A stretch of DNA of 64,000 nucleotides from Hyalangium versicolor (GTDB lineage: Bacteria; Myxococcota; Myxococcia; Myxococcales; Myxococcaceae): assembly GCF_020103695.1 (NCBI RefSeq), contig NZ_JAHXBF010000006.1, forward strand, positions 248,001-312,000, given 5' to 3'. Below are positions 1 through 7,586 of the stretch, piece by piece (position 1 is the stretch's first letter; each line of letters starts with the position of its first letter). Made by a program: the position numbers and the translations under genes. Under the pieces are notes generated by a model, which did no database searches, was not told where the DNA came from, and worked only from the letters and a program-made list of their open reading frames with translations.

Positions 1-34
1 GCCGAGGCGTACCAGTGCAGGAACCCGTCGCCGA

Positions 35-934
35 TCAGGTAACGGCCGATGGGGTCCCGGAGGTAATCGTCGACTCCGTCTGCCGATCGCACGGCTCGGC
101 AGAATAGCTCCGGATCACCCGCGCCACGAACAACGGATTGATCGGAGAGAGCGAGGTTTGCAGTGTTGGACGAACGCGTGCCGACGCCGCCAGCTCCCGG
201 GTGGCCGTCGGCAGTTCCTGCCACGGCACCTGCGGCCAGAAGTGGTGCGCCTGATGGTAGCCCGCGTTGAAGAAAAAGAAGTTATAGAACTTCGAGGTCG
301 ACGTCACGCCCAGAGAGTCCCGGCGGCTCGAATCCGACTCGAAGTGCGCGGCCAGGTTGAGCCAGAAGATGCTCACCTGCCCTACCAGCAGCATGCCGAA
401 GAAGGACAGTCCCAGCGCCGGCTCCCAGAAGAGCAGCCCCAGCAGCACCCCATCCACCACCACGAAGTCCAGCACCAGCTCCAACCGGTGGGTGCGCGTC
501 TTCGTCGCCCGCCACACGTTGGCCACCAGCTCCCACGGCCAGAACCACTGCTTCAGCGTGTTGCGCAGCAGATAGTGTACTACGCCTTCGCTCGGTAGCC
601 GCTGCCCCCAGTCCCCGGGCCCGTCGTTGTACTTGTGGTGGTTGAAGTGGAACAGGTAGTAGCCCCGGTACGGGAAGCCACAGGACAGTCCCAGCGTCCG
701 CGACACCACCCACTTGAGCACCCGCGGCTTCGCGATGGGCACATGCATGTGGTTGTGCAGCACGGAGTAGTTCCAGAACAGCACGGCCCAGCCCAACGCC
801 AACATCCCCAACCGGCCTGACCAGCTCAGCTGGTCCCAACTCCATACGAAGGCGGGGAACCAGCCCCACCACAGCGCATGCACGGCAAGGCTCGGCAGGT
901 CCAGCGAGGGCGACGTCGTCTGGGGGGGGCGCAT
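35..934 (-). CDS. membrane fatty acid desaturase family protein
   Basis: About 299 residues. The three histidine clusters of membrane di-iron desaturases/hydroxylases are visible: HNHMH near residue 60, HFNHH near 96 followed by NDGPGD, and HQAHH close to the C terminus, with hydrophobic segments between them. The expected role is O2-dependent desaturation or hydroxylation of an acyl chain or carotenoid-like lipid in the inner membrane; the substrate cannot be read from sequence. The start is uncertain: the frame is open to a TTG at 985, and the ATG at 934 is the first ATG. Neither has a convincing Shine-Dalgarno. It lies about 130 nt downstream of the XRE regulator gene on the same strand, so co-transcription is possible. 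Confidence 0.85.
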   Translation of the reverse strand: MRPPQTTSPSLDLPSLAVHALWWGWFPAFVWSWDQLSWSGRLGMLALGWAVLFWNYSVLHNHMHVPIAKPRVLKWVVSRTLGLSCGFPYRGYYLFHFNHHKYNDGPGDWGQRLPSEGVVHYLLRNTLKQWFWPWELVANVWRATKTRTHRLELVLDFVVVDGVLLGLLFWEPALGLSFFGMLLVGQVSIFWLNLAAHFESDSSRRDSLGVTSTSKFYNFFFFNAGYHQAHHFWPQVPWQELPTATRELAASARVRPTLQTSLSPINPLFVARVIRSYSAEPCDRQTESTITSGTPSAVT

Positions 935-1067
935 GGAGGCGATGTACGCCTCGGACGCCCCAGGTCGCTTCTTTCCATGCGCCAAGAAGTTGCGAAAAGG
1001 CGAAAAATCTCCGGCGCGCGGGCGCCCCTTCCTCGGGCGTGCTCACGAGGAAGCGGGCGGCCTCGGC

Positions 1068-1544
1068 TCAGCGGATGGCGCCCGCCACCTGGCTGATGAG
1101 GCGCAGCTGGGCCGGCTCGAGCCGACGCAGCGTGCGCAGCACCCGCCGCACCTCGGGACGCTCCCCATACTCCGGCGGGTCCTCGGCCACCGCCACCGGC
1201 TTATCCGCCGAGGCGACTCCGAGCAGCACGTCCGAAGAGCAGTTGAGCACCAGGCACAGCCTGCGCAGCGTCTTCACGCTGGGCAGCATGTGGCCTCGCT
1301 CCAACCGTCCATACACTTCCGTGGCGATGCCGACGCGCTCCGCCACGTCGGCTTGAGTCAAATCCAAGCGCTGCCGTGCGGCTCGCACGGAGGCTCCAAT
1401 GATGCCTGCCAGTCGCTGTTCCATGGCTTCTGACACCTGAGAAGAAGGGCGTTGACCCTCGTCGCCGCGACACGCGTCGTCGAGGGAGTCGTCGCTCGTT
1501 GTGAGCGACGGCGTAAGAGGGACATTACGGAGGGCGTCTGACAT
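1068..1544 (-). CDS. XRE-family helix-turn-helix transcriptional regulator
   Basis: 158 residues. A Cro/C1-type HTH spans roughly residues 50-105 (RLDLTQADVAERVGI, then YGRLERG and PSVKTLRRLC), the classic helix 2/3 and post-helix pattern. The N-terminal 45 residues are Ser/Asp-rich and probably disordered; the C-terminal 40 (LRTLRRLEPAQLRLISQVAGAIR) may form a dimerising helix. The ATG at 1544 is chosen because GAGG lies 8 nt upstream; the frame is open further upstream but without a ribosome site. The gene lies just upstream of the desaturase on the same strand, so that gene is a possible target. The ligand is unknown. Confidence 0.85.
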   Translation of the reverse strand: MSDALRNVPLTPSLTTSDDSLDDACRGDEGQRPSSQVSEAMEQRLAGIIGASVRAARQRLDLTQADVAERVGIATEVYGRLERGHMLPSVKTLRRLCLVLNCSSDVLLGVASADKPVAVAEDPPEYGERPEVRRVLRTLRRLEPAQLRLISQVAGAIR

Positions 1545-1660
1545 CCCAGGATCCTCGTAGCCGCCCTGGGAAGACCTTCCGCGCACACCGGACGCGCACA
1601 CCCCGTGCCGTCCCAGTGCCGCGCCGTGCACAGTTCAACCCGTGCCGTCGTGAACAGGCG

Positions 1661-1821
1661 CCGAGGCCGATTTCTCGGCTCCGGATCCGCCCGCGGAATG
1701 ATCAACCCATGGCGTTGGAAACGTGTTCCGAGTCGGTTCCCCGAACCCGGATCAACTTGGTGGACGATCAACGCATTCCATCACGAAACCCTTCCGAGGC
1801 CGATTTTCCGGCTCCGGAGCC
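1661..1821. repeat. 28-bp imperfect direct repeat pair (133-bp period)
   Basis: Positions 1661-1688 and 1794-1821 match at 25 of 28 bases (core CCGAGGCCGATTT). Each copy is followed 11 or 36 bp later by the identical decamer TGATCAACCC (1699-1708 and 1858-1867). Further GATCAAC copies lie between them near 1750 and 1766. The repeats sit in a gene-free stretch between the XRE gene and pomY. Purpose unknown; binding sites or remnants of a duplicated non-coding unit are possible. Confidence 0.6.
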
Positions 1822-1908
1822 CCTTTTCACTGCTGAGTCTGTGGGCTCTGTCGGCGCTGATCAACCCTGCCTGATGGGATGGCCGGGCAGCATGGCGAGC
1901 GCCTCGTG

Positions 1909-1959
1909 GCGCGCGAGAATGATCCGCTCCGCCATGGTGGATCTGATCATTCGACGCGC
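1909..1959. repeat. large inverted repeat / hairpin
   Basis: GAATGATC (1917-1924) pairs perfectly with GATCATTC (1945-1952). The stem extends outward through CGCGCG-type sequence on both sides with a short internal loop. The loop is about 20 nt. There is no T-run, so it is not a classical terminator. Together with hairpins at 2072-2090 and 2200-2225 it makes 1545-2354 a structured, apparently gene-free stretch. Confidence 0.5.
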
Positions 1960-2071
1960 GACGCCGTGCGCGGGTCGCCGCGAGGTTCACGGCGCAGCCG
2001 TCCTTCCACGGTGGCTCCCGGTCTGTCCGAAACTTCACCCAAGCGCACGGGCCGCTAGTGGGAAGTGCTTA

Positions 2072-2090
2072 GGACCCCAGAGCAGGGTCC
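2072..2090. repeat. short perfect hairpin GGACCC-N7-GGGTCC
   Basis: Six-base perfect inverted repeat with a 7-nt loop in the gene-free region ahead of pomY. A further compact palindrome (GGCCGAAAAATCGGCC) lies about 60 bp downstream, near 2145-2160. Possible operator or RNA structure. Confidence 0.4.
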
Positions 2091-2199
2091 CAGGCGAGGG
2101 GCCGAGCCCATGTCTGGAGGTACACCCCTGCCATTCGCGTCTGGGGCCGAAAAATCGGCCCGCGCGGCGTTGTCAATGGGCTTGGGGTCCGATCAGAAA

Positions 2200-2225
2200 A
2201 AAGCCCCAGCTATTTCGGGGGTTTA
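2200..2225 (+). terminator. terminator-like hairpin upstream of pomY
   Basis: An A-rich run precedes GCCCC, an 8-nt loop, CGGGGG and a short TTT. The stem is short with one mismatch. No plus-strand gene ends immediately upstream, so it could end an unrecognised transcript from 1545-2200 or attenuate a pomY leader. Weak call. Confidence 0.3.
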
Positions 2226-2354
2226 CCTGCCACGAGGGTCTGACATAAGGTCCCGCCCCGATGCCACAGGTGGTCAGAGGTGTCCGCAGGAGGAGGCCCC
2301 CACCGAAAGCACCCAGCGCCTTGAGCGCCTTGACGGTGGAGGGCTGTTCAGGCC

Positions 2355-4217
2355 GTGAGTGATGAGCGTCCGGACGCGCTGCTCAAGAGCGCACTCGAAA
2401 AGATCGTCTACTTCGAGGCTCGTGCGGATCAGCTCCACCATGAGCTGGAAGCCGCCCGGAAGGATGGCGAGCGGCTCAAGCGCGAGCTGGCCGAGACGGG
2501 GCAGCGCGAGATCGTCCTGAGGCGTGAGCTTGCGGAGTTGGAGGTGCGCCTCAACCGCTCTCAGGCCGAGCGCGACGAGCTGGCCCGTGTCAACTCGGCG
2601 CTGCGAGGCGAGCGCACCCAGCTCATGGGCAAGCTGCTCGATGCCAGCCGCATCCGCACCGCGGACCAGGTGCCCGAGGATGATGCGGACAATGACCTGG
2701 GCATCGACCTGGCCTCGTTCATCTCGCAGCTTCGGAGTGAAGTGCTGACCCGGCCGGAGGGAGCGTCCACGCCCTCCATGTCCGTGGAGGCGCCGGTCGC
2801 TCGGAGTACTCCTACTCCCGTGGCGGTGAAGCCCCTCTCCGAGCGGCCTCCTCCGCCCGTGCCCGATGAGGACGAGCCCCTGTTCCACGTGGGCTCGCCT
2901 GGCTTCGCGATGGCCATGGCGTCGGCGCCCAAGGCGGCCTCGGTGACGGGAGCGTCGCCCGTGGTGCAGCAGGCGCAGAGGTTCTTCTATGAGGGCCGGC
3001 TTGGCGTGAGCCCACAGCAACTCGCCGAGCTGTCCGGACACGTAGGCCCCGCGGGCAGCGCCGACGAGACGCTGTTCGGCTTCTCCGTGCGAGAGCTGTC
3101 CGCCGCCGACCCCGCCGCGCGCATCCGTGCCGCCGAGCGCCTCAAGGCCCTGGCCCAGCCCGCCGCCGCGCCCGCGCTGGCCACCGCGCTGCACGCGGAG
3201 ACGGATCCCTCCGTTCAGGTGGCGCTCATCCAGGCCTTCGCGGGGCTGTGCCGGGAGCAGGGCGCATCCGTCGTCTCTCCGCTGCTGGCCTCGCCGGTGG
3301 CCGAGGTTCGCATCTCCGCGCTGAAGGCCCTGCTCTCGCTGGCTCCCGATGACGCCGCGCCTCACCTGGCCCAGGCGATGAAGGATCCGGACCGGGCCGT
3401 GCGCCGCCGCGCCTCGCTGCTGGCGCTGGGCCTGGAGGGAGATGCGGCGCGACGGCTCGGCGAGGAGGCCATCCACGACACCGACCCCGAGGTGCGCAGC
3501 CTCGCCGCTCTCGCGCTGGGAGCCGCCAGTGGTGAGGGGGCCCGGACGCTGCTGCTCGATGCGCTCCTGGACTCCGAGGTTCGTGTGCGCAAGTCCGCCG
3601 CGCAGAGCCTCTCGCGCATCCTCGGTCATGATGTGTCTGCCGTGGTGAAGATGGACGAGCCGCAGCGCAGGCGAGAGGTCCGCCGGCTCGCCACGCTGCC
3701 CGCGCAGCCGGTGCGTGCATCGCTGGCTCCACCGCCGCCTCCGCGTCGCGCTCCCGTCGAGCTGGCTCCCGCGGCTCCCGCCGCCGTGCGCGCTCCGGCC
3801 CAGACCGTGGCCGCGAAGACCGTAGCCGCGCTGCAGGTGCCGGCTGCTCCGGTGGCCCCGACCGCTTCTCCCGCGCAACCGGCTCCCGCCCCGGCGGTGA
3901 CGCTCGCGCGCTCTGTTCCCGCCTCCGCCCCCGAGCGCTCCGGTTCCGCCCGTGTGGCCCTGGCCGCCATGGGAACCCGGCCCGCGTCTCCACCCGCGCC
4001 CGCGCCGAGCACTCCCGCTGCTCGCCCCGGACCGTCGCCCGTGGAGGCACTTTGCTCCTCGTTCATGGCGGACATCCGCGCGGCCATCCGGGGCCGCTCG
4101 CTTGGAGAGTTGACGACCGCGCTCTCGGCACCGGTGGAACTGGCCCAGGAGGCCCTGACTCTCCTTCTTGCCCGGGGGGCTGTGATACGGCGGGGGCACA
4201 AATACTTCGCGGCATGA
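2355..4217 (+). CDS. pomY: PomY-like HEAT-repeat cell-division positioning protein
   Basis: 620 residues, GTG start. Residues 1-100 are a charged heptad-rich coiled coil; roughly 210-430 carry HEAT/armadillo-like repeats (AAPALATALH, ASLLALGLEGDAARRLGEEA, LLLDALLDSEVRVRKSAAQSL); 440-560 are Pro/Ala-rich and disordered; the last 55 residues form a small helical, winged-helix-like end. In Myxococcus xanthus, PomY (coiled coil, HEAT repeats, Pro-rich) joins PomX and the ATPase PomZ in a cluster that finds midcell and promotes FtsZ-ring formation. The domain order and the two downstream genes support this identity. The protein is somewhat shorter than the M. xanthus one as I recall it. It is 40 nt upstream of pomZ and likely co-transcribed. 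Confidence 0.85.
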   Translation: MSDERPDALLKSALEKIVYFEARADQLHHELEAARKDGERLKRELAETGQREIVLRRELAELEVRLNRSQAERDELARVNSALRGERTQLMGKLLDASRIRTADQVPEDDADNDLGIDLASFISQLRSEVLTRPEGASTPSMSVEAPVARSTPTPVAVKPLSERPPPPVPDEDEPLFHVGSPGFAMAMASAPKAASVTGASPVVQQAQRFFYEGRLGVSPQQLAELSGHVGPAGSADETLFGFSVRELSAADPAARIRAAERLKALAQPAAAPALATALHAETDPSVQVALIQAFAGLCREQGASVVSPLLASPVAEVRISALKALLSLAPDDAAPHLAQAMKDPDRAVRRRASLLALGLEGDAARRLGEEAIHDTDPEVRSLAALALGAASGEGARTLLLDALLDSEVRVRKSAAQSLSRILGHDVSAVVKMDEPQRRREVRRLATLPAQPVRASLAPPPPPRRAPVELAPAAPAAVRAPAQTVAAKTVAALQVPAAPVAPTASPAQPAPAPAVTLARSVPASAPERSGSARVALAAMGTRPASPPAPAPSTPAARPGPSPVEALCSSFMADIRAAIRGRSLGELTTALSAPVELAQEALTLLLARGAVIRRGHKYFAA

Positions 4218-4257
4218 GGCGAGGTGCGCGCCCCGCGCGTTCAACGAAGGGTTTTCG

Positions 4258-5205
4258 ATGGAAGCTCCAATCTACAGCGCCAAGCAGGTAGCCGAGATGC
4301 TCGGCGTGTCTCCCAAGGAGCTCTCCGAGGCGCTGAAGAAGGACGACTACACCCCGGATGACCTGTGGGAGCTGCGCGCCACGCTGCAGAAGTACCCCGA
4401 CGTCATCAGCCACCGCCGCCAGCTGTTCCTCAACTTCAAGGGCGGTACGGGCAAGACGTCCCTGTCCACCTCCTATGCGTGGCGGCTGGCCGAATTGGGC
4501 TACGCGGTGCTCCTGGTGGATCTCGACAGCCAGGGCCACGCCACCAAGTGCCTGGGCTACGAAGGCGAGGACTTCCCCAAGACGCTCCAGGACGTGCTGG
4601 TCCGCAAGACGCCCCTGGCCCAGGTCATCCAGAAGTCCACCCTGCCGAACCTGGACTTCGTGCCCTCCAACCTGAGCATGTCCACGGTGGACCTGTCGCT
4701 CATGCCCATGGCCGGGCGCGAGTTCAAGCTGCGCAATGCCCTCAGGGAGGTAGAGGCCCAGTACGACGTCATCGTCTTTGATGCGCCTCCCTCCTTCGGT
4801 CTGCTCAACCTCAACGCGCTCATGGCGGCCAATGACTTGTTCGTCCCGGTGCTCGCCGACTTCCTGTCCTTCCATGGGCTGAAGCTGCTCTTCGAGACCG
4901 TGCAGAGCCTGGAGGAGGATCTCCAGCACGTGCTGGACCACGTCTTCATCGTGGTGAATTCCTTCAACGCCACGTTCAAGCTGGCCAAGGAGGCGCTCGA
5001 GGCGCTGCAGACGCACTACCCCGAGTACCTGCTGCCCACCATCATCCGGCAGTGCACCAAGTTCGCGCAGGCCTCCAGCGAGGGCCGCCCCGTGTTCGTC
5101 GCCGACCCGACCTCCAAGGGCGCTACCGACATCCAGGCGCTCATCAACCACGTGCTCCCGCAAATGGCCGCCGCCGCGCCCAAGGCCGGCTCGAAGGCCA
5201 GCTGA
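4258..5205 (+). CDS. pomZ: ParA/MinD-type ATPase PomZ
   Basis: 315 residues. An N-terminal MerR-like helix-turn-helix (AKQVAEMLGVSPKEL) precedes a ParA fold. The deviant Walker A motif KGGTGKTS occupies residues 61-68, with signature Lys61 and catalytic Lys66; Walker A' is LLVDLD ending at Asp90; Walker B is VIVFDAPPS near 145. These positions match the residues studied in M. xanthus PomZ (Gly62, Lys66, Asp90). PomZ dimers bind DNA non-specifically and, with PomX/PomY stimulating ATP hydrolysis, move the cluster over the nucleoid to midcell. Its position between a HEAT-repeat protein and a PomX-like protein distinguishes it from the chromosomal ParA. An AAGGG lies about 6-8 nt before the ATG. 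Confidence 0.92.
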   Translation: MEAPIYSAKQVAEMLGVSPKELSEALKKDDYTPDDLWELRATLQKYPDVISHRRQLFLNFKGGTGKTSLSTSYAWRLAELGYAVLLVDLDSQGHATKCLGYEGEDFPKTLQDVLVRKTPLAQVIQKSTLPNLDFVPSNLSMSTVDLSLMPMAGREFKLRNALREVEAQYDVIVFDAPPSFGLLNLNALMAANDLFVPVLADFLSFHGLKLLFETVQSLEEDLQHVLDHVFIVVNSFNATFKLAKEALEALQTHYPEYLLPTIIRQCTKFAQASSEGRPVFVADPTSKGATDIQALINHVLPQMAAAAPKAGSKAS

Positions 5206-5243
5206 CCTTCTCACTCCTTTCCTCCACCGCACCCTTTCCGCTT

Positions 5244-6434
5244 ATGAAGAAAGCCTTCGAACAGAACGTGTCCCGCGCCAAGCCGAGAGTCCGCCTCGGT
5301 GCGCTGACGGGTCTCCTGGAGACTCCCGAGTCCGCCGAGTCCGGGGAGGCCGCCGAGTCCGTGGCCGAGGCCGCTCCCGTCGCCGAGGCTTCCGCGCCCG
5401 CTCCCGCCGACCTCTCCGCCGAGGTGCGAGCCCGCATCGAGCGTTCCCGCGCGCCGCGTCCCACCGCCGCCGAGGCCGTGAGCGCAGCCCTGCGCTCTCC
5501 GCTGTCCCAGAGCGAGGCGCATGCGATGGCCGCTGTGCACCAGGAAGTCTTCGGTGCCACCGCCGATGCCCCGCGCGTGACGGCCGTGGAGCCCGAGCCC
5601 GTCGGCGCTGCCTCGTTCACCGCGCCCGCCGAGGCGGCTGCACCGGCCGCGGTGATGGCACCCGTGGCGCCGCCGGTGGTTCATGCGGCTCCTGCTCCGA
5701 TGGTCACGCCGATGGCACATGGAAATGCTCCGGCGACGGAGGTGGAGGTGCAGACGCCGCCCTCGCCCCATGAGGAGATGGCTCCGGAGGCCCGCCGCGA
5801 GCGGCTCAAGGAGCGCCTCAAGGCCGTGCGAGAGAACCCGCGCCCCGAGCCGCTCCCGGCGTCCGTGTCCGAGGCGGGGATGCGCGCGGTGGAGCGCATC
5901 AACGCGCTTCAAGGCGAGCTGAACCGGCTGAAGGCGCTCAACCTATCGCTGACGCAGGAGCTGGAGGCCGCGCGGCGGCAGTCGGAGAAGGCGACGGAGG
6001 AAGCGCGCCTGCGCATGGATGAGGCGCGTCGGCTGGCCGCGGAGATGGAGGGCCGGGTGAAGCTCCTGGGCGACCTGGAGCGCGAGCTGGCGGCGCTGGA
6101 GGGCGAGCGGGACGAGGCGCTGCTGTCGCTCCAGGAGTCACGGCAGGCGCTGCAGGCCTCCAGCACGGAGCGCGCGGCGCTGGAAGAGGAAGTGGCCCAG
6201 GGCAAGAAGGCACTGGCCGACAGCCTCTCCGAGGAGGAGCGGCTCGCCACGGAGCTGGAGGGTGCCAAGGATGAGGCCTCCTCCCTGCGACGAGCCGTGG
6301 AGACGCTCCGGAGCGAGCGGGACGTGCTCGCCCAGCAGGTGGCGGCACTGACCGCCGAACGCGCCGAGCTGCTCGATGCGCGCAAGGCGCTGGAGGCCGT
6401 GCACCGCGCCCTCAGCCAGGCCACGGTGCGCTGA
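5244..6434 (+). CDS. pomX: PomX-like scaffold and PomZ ATPase-activating protein
   Basis: 396 residues. The first residues MKKAFEQNVSRAKPR match the N-terminal peptide that in M. xanthus PomX activates PomZ, keeping Lys13 and Arg15. Residues 25-200 are Ala/Pro/Glu-rich and low-complexity; about 205-395 form a long coiled coil of Glu/Arg/Leu heptads used for filament formation and PomY/PomZ binding. Length is close to the family. The ATG at 5244 is fixed by this conserved peptide, although no Shine-Dalgarno is visible; translation may depend on coupling to pomZ, which ends 38 nt upstream. It converges with the dioxygenase gene, 21 nt apart. Confidence 0.9.
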   Translation: MKKAFEQNVSRAKPRVRLGALTGLLETPESAESGEAAESVAEAAPVAEASAPAPADLSAEVRARIERSRAPRPTAAEAVSAALRSPLSQSEAHAMAAVHQEVFGATADAPRVTAVEPEPVGAASFTAPAEAAAPAAVMAPVAPPVVHAAPAPMVTPMAHGNAPATEVEVQTPPSPHEEMAPEARRERLKERLKAVRENPRPEPLPASVSEAGMRAVERINALQGELNRLKALNLSLTQELEAARRQSEKATEEARLRMDEARRLAAEMEGRVKLLGDLERELAALEGERDEALLSLQESRQALQASSTERAALEEEVAQGKKALADSLSEEERLATELEGAKDEASSLRRAVETLRSERDVLAQQVAALTAERAELLDARKALEAVHRALSQATVR

Positions 6435-6455
6435 AGCTCGCCGTCAGCCCCTTCC

Positions 6456-7430
6456 TCACGGAGGCGGGGGCATGCCGCCGTCGAAGCCAGGCGGAGGTCC
6501 CATTCCTCCATCGAAGCCCGGCGGAGGGCCACCGCCACCCCCACCGCTGCCCCCCGGCACGTTGCACAGCGTGTCGGAGAGAGACGAGCGGATGACCAGC
6601 GTCTTCCAGGCCAGCATCGCGCCATCCGCCATGCGCTGCGTCTGGAACAGGTAGTCGCCCACGCTGCTCGCGGAGATCACCGTGTCGGTCGAGTTCGTCG
6701 TGTCGCGCGGCCCCCGCGCGTTGTAGAGCGGCTGGGTATTGACGATCTCGTCGTTCAGCGTGTCGTCGAAGAAGAGCTGCGACGTGACGTACTCGCTGCC
6801 GTTCACGCGAATCGTGAAGTGGATGTGGATGGTCCGGCTGCTGTACCAGCCCGGGAAACACGTGTCGAAGTCCACCCGGCCGTTCGCATCGGTCGTCTGC
6901 ACTCCGCGAAACCACCGCGCGGAGGTGGCCGAAGGATCATCCGCGGTGCAGAACGTGCTGGCGTCCTCACCCGAGTAGAGCCCCTCCGGCGCCGCGTGCC
7001 AGATGTCCACCTCGGCGCCCGGGATGGGCTTGCAATTCGTGTCCACCACGAGCAACGCCATGCGCACGGGCAGGCCGTTGTGTCCCTCGCTGATGTCCTT
7101 GCGGACGAGCGTGTTCGCATAGCAGGGGCCCAGTGTCGCCGCGCACGTCAGCGCGCACACCGTGCCGATACCCGAGGCAAACGGATCCGCGTAGCTGCCC
7201 GTCATCACCGCCGTGCCTCCGGTGGCCCATGCTGTCGCATCCGTTCCCGCATCGGGTGTGCCTCCCGCATCCGGCGTGTCGGTCCCGTCACCGGGGTTCT
7301 CGTCATCGCCCGAAGAGCAGGCAAGGAGCTTGCCGAGCGGTGCGACCGCCAATGCCATGCCGATGCCGCGGAGAATCCTGCGGCGCGTCACTTGCTCAGG
7401 TGTGGGGTGGTTCTTGTCGTCTTGGCTCAT
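6456..7430 (-). CDS. secreted intradiol ring-cleavage dioxygenase family lipoprotein
   Basis: 324 residues. The N terminus has a twin-arginine-like RRRILRGIGMALAVAP segment ending in a lipobox (LLAC, Cys38), so export and lipid anchoring are likely. The middle has the intradiol fold signature: VDIWHAAPEGLYSG and GWYSSRTIHIHF contain the two Tyr and two His expected to bind Fe(III). Characterised family members split catechols between the hydroxyls; many secreted homologues have unknown substrates. The C-terminal 35 residues are Gly/Pro-rich, with PPPGFDGGM repeated in tandem, which is not part of the fold. The ATG at 7430 follows a GGAACC stretch without a strong ribosome site. Confidence 0.85.
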   Translation of the reverse strand: MSQDDKNHPTPEQVTRRRILRGIGMALAVAPLGKLLACSSGDDENPGDGTDTPDAGGTPDAGTDATAWATGGTAVMTGSYADPFASGIGTVCALTCAATLGPCYANTLVRKDISEGHNGLPVRMALLVVDTNCKPIPGAEVDIWHAAPEGLYSGEDASTFCTADDPSATSARWFRGVQTTDANGRVDFDTCFPGWYSSRTIHIHFTIRVNGSEYVTSQLFFDDTLNDEIVNTQPLYNARGPRDTTNSTDTVISASSVGDYLFQTQRMADGAMLAWKTLVIRSSLSDTLCNVPGGSGGGGGGPPPGFDGGMGPPPGFDGGMPPPP

Positions 7431-7504
7431 GGTCGGTTCCTTTGGAATCGAACTTCGAGAGCCAATGTCTCAAGCGGTTCTTAAGCACCCCTGACACGGA
7501 GGTT

Positions 7505-7569
7505 GCGGAGTGTTTCGAGTGAAGGATCCCTCACTCCGCGTTTGGGCGGCACGGCGCGAGAACCGTGCC
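7505..7569 (-). terminator. double hairpin downstream of the PhoD-like gene
   Basis: Two perfect stems: GCGGAGTG/CACTCCGC (7505-7512 with 7532-7539) and GGCACGG/CCGTGCC (7548-7554 with 7563-7569). They lie between the stop of the minus-strand phosphatase gene and the start of the dioxygenase. Neither has a clear U-tract, so they may act as Rho-dependent or mRNA-stabilising structures. Confidence 0.4.
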
Positions 7570-7586
7570 ACCCTGGCAACCATCGC

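Noticed and set aside
1616..2248. 210-codon plus-strand frame in the gap before pomY
   Set aside because: Overlaps the direct repeats and hairpins, lacks a ribosome site, composition not protein-like.
2274..4244. 656-codon minus-strand open frame opposite pomY
   Set aside because: Gly/Arg/His-rich shadow composition with no domain; the plus strand has coiled-coil and HEAT repeats. High GC makes such antisense frames common.
4258..5205. Chromosomal ParA for segregation
   Set aside because: No ParB or parS nearby; flanking PomY- and PomX-like genes and residue positions fit PomZ.
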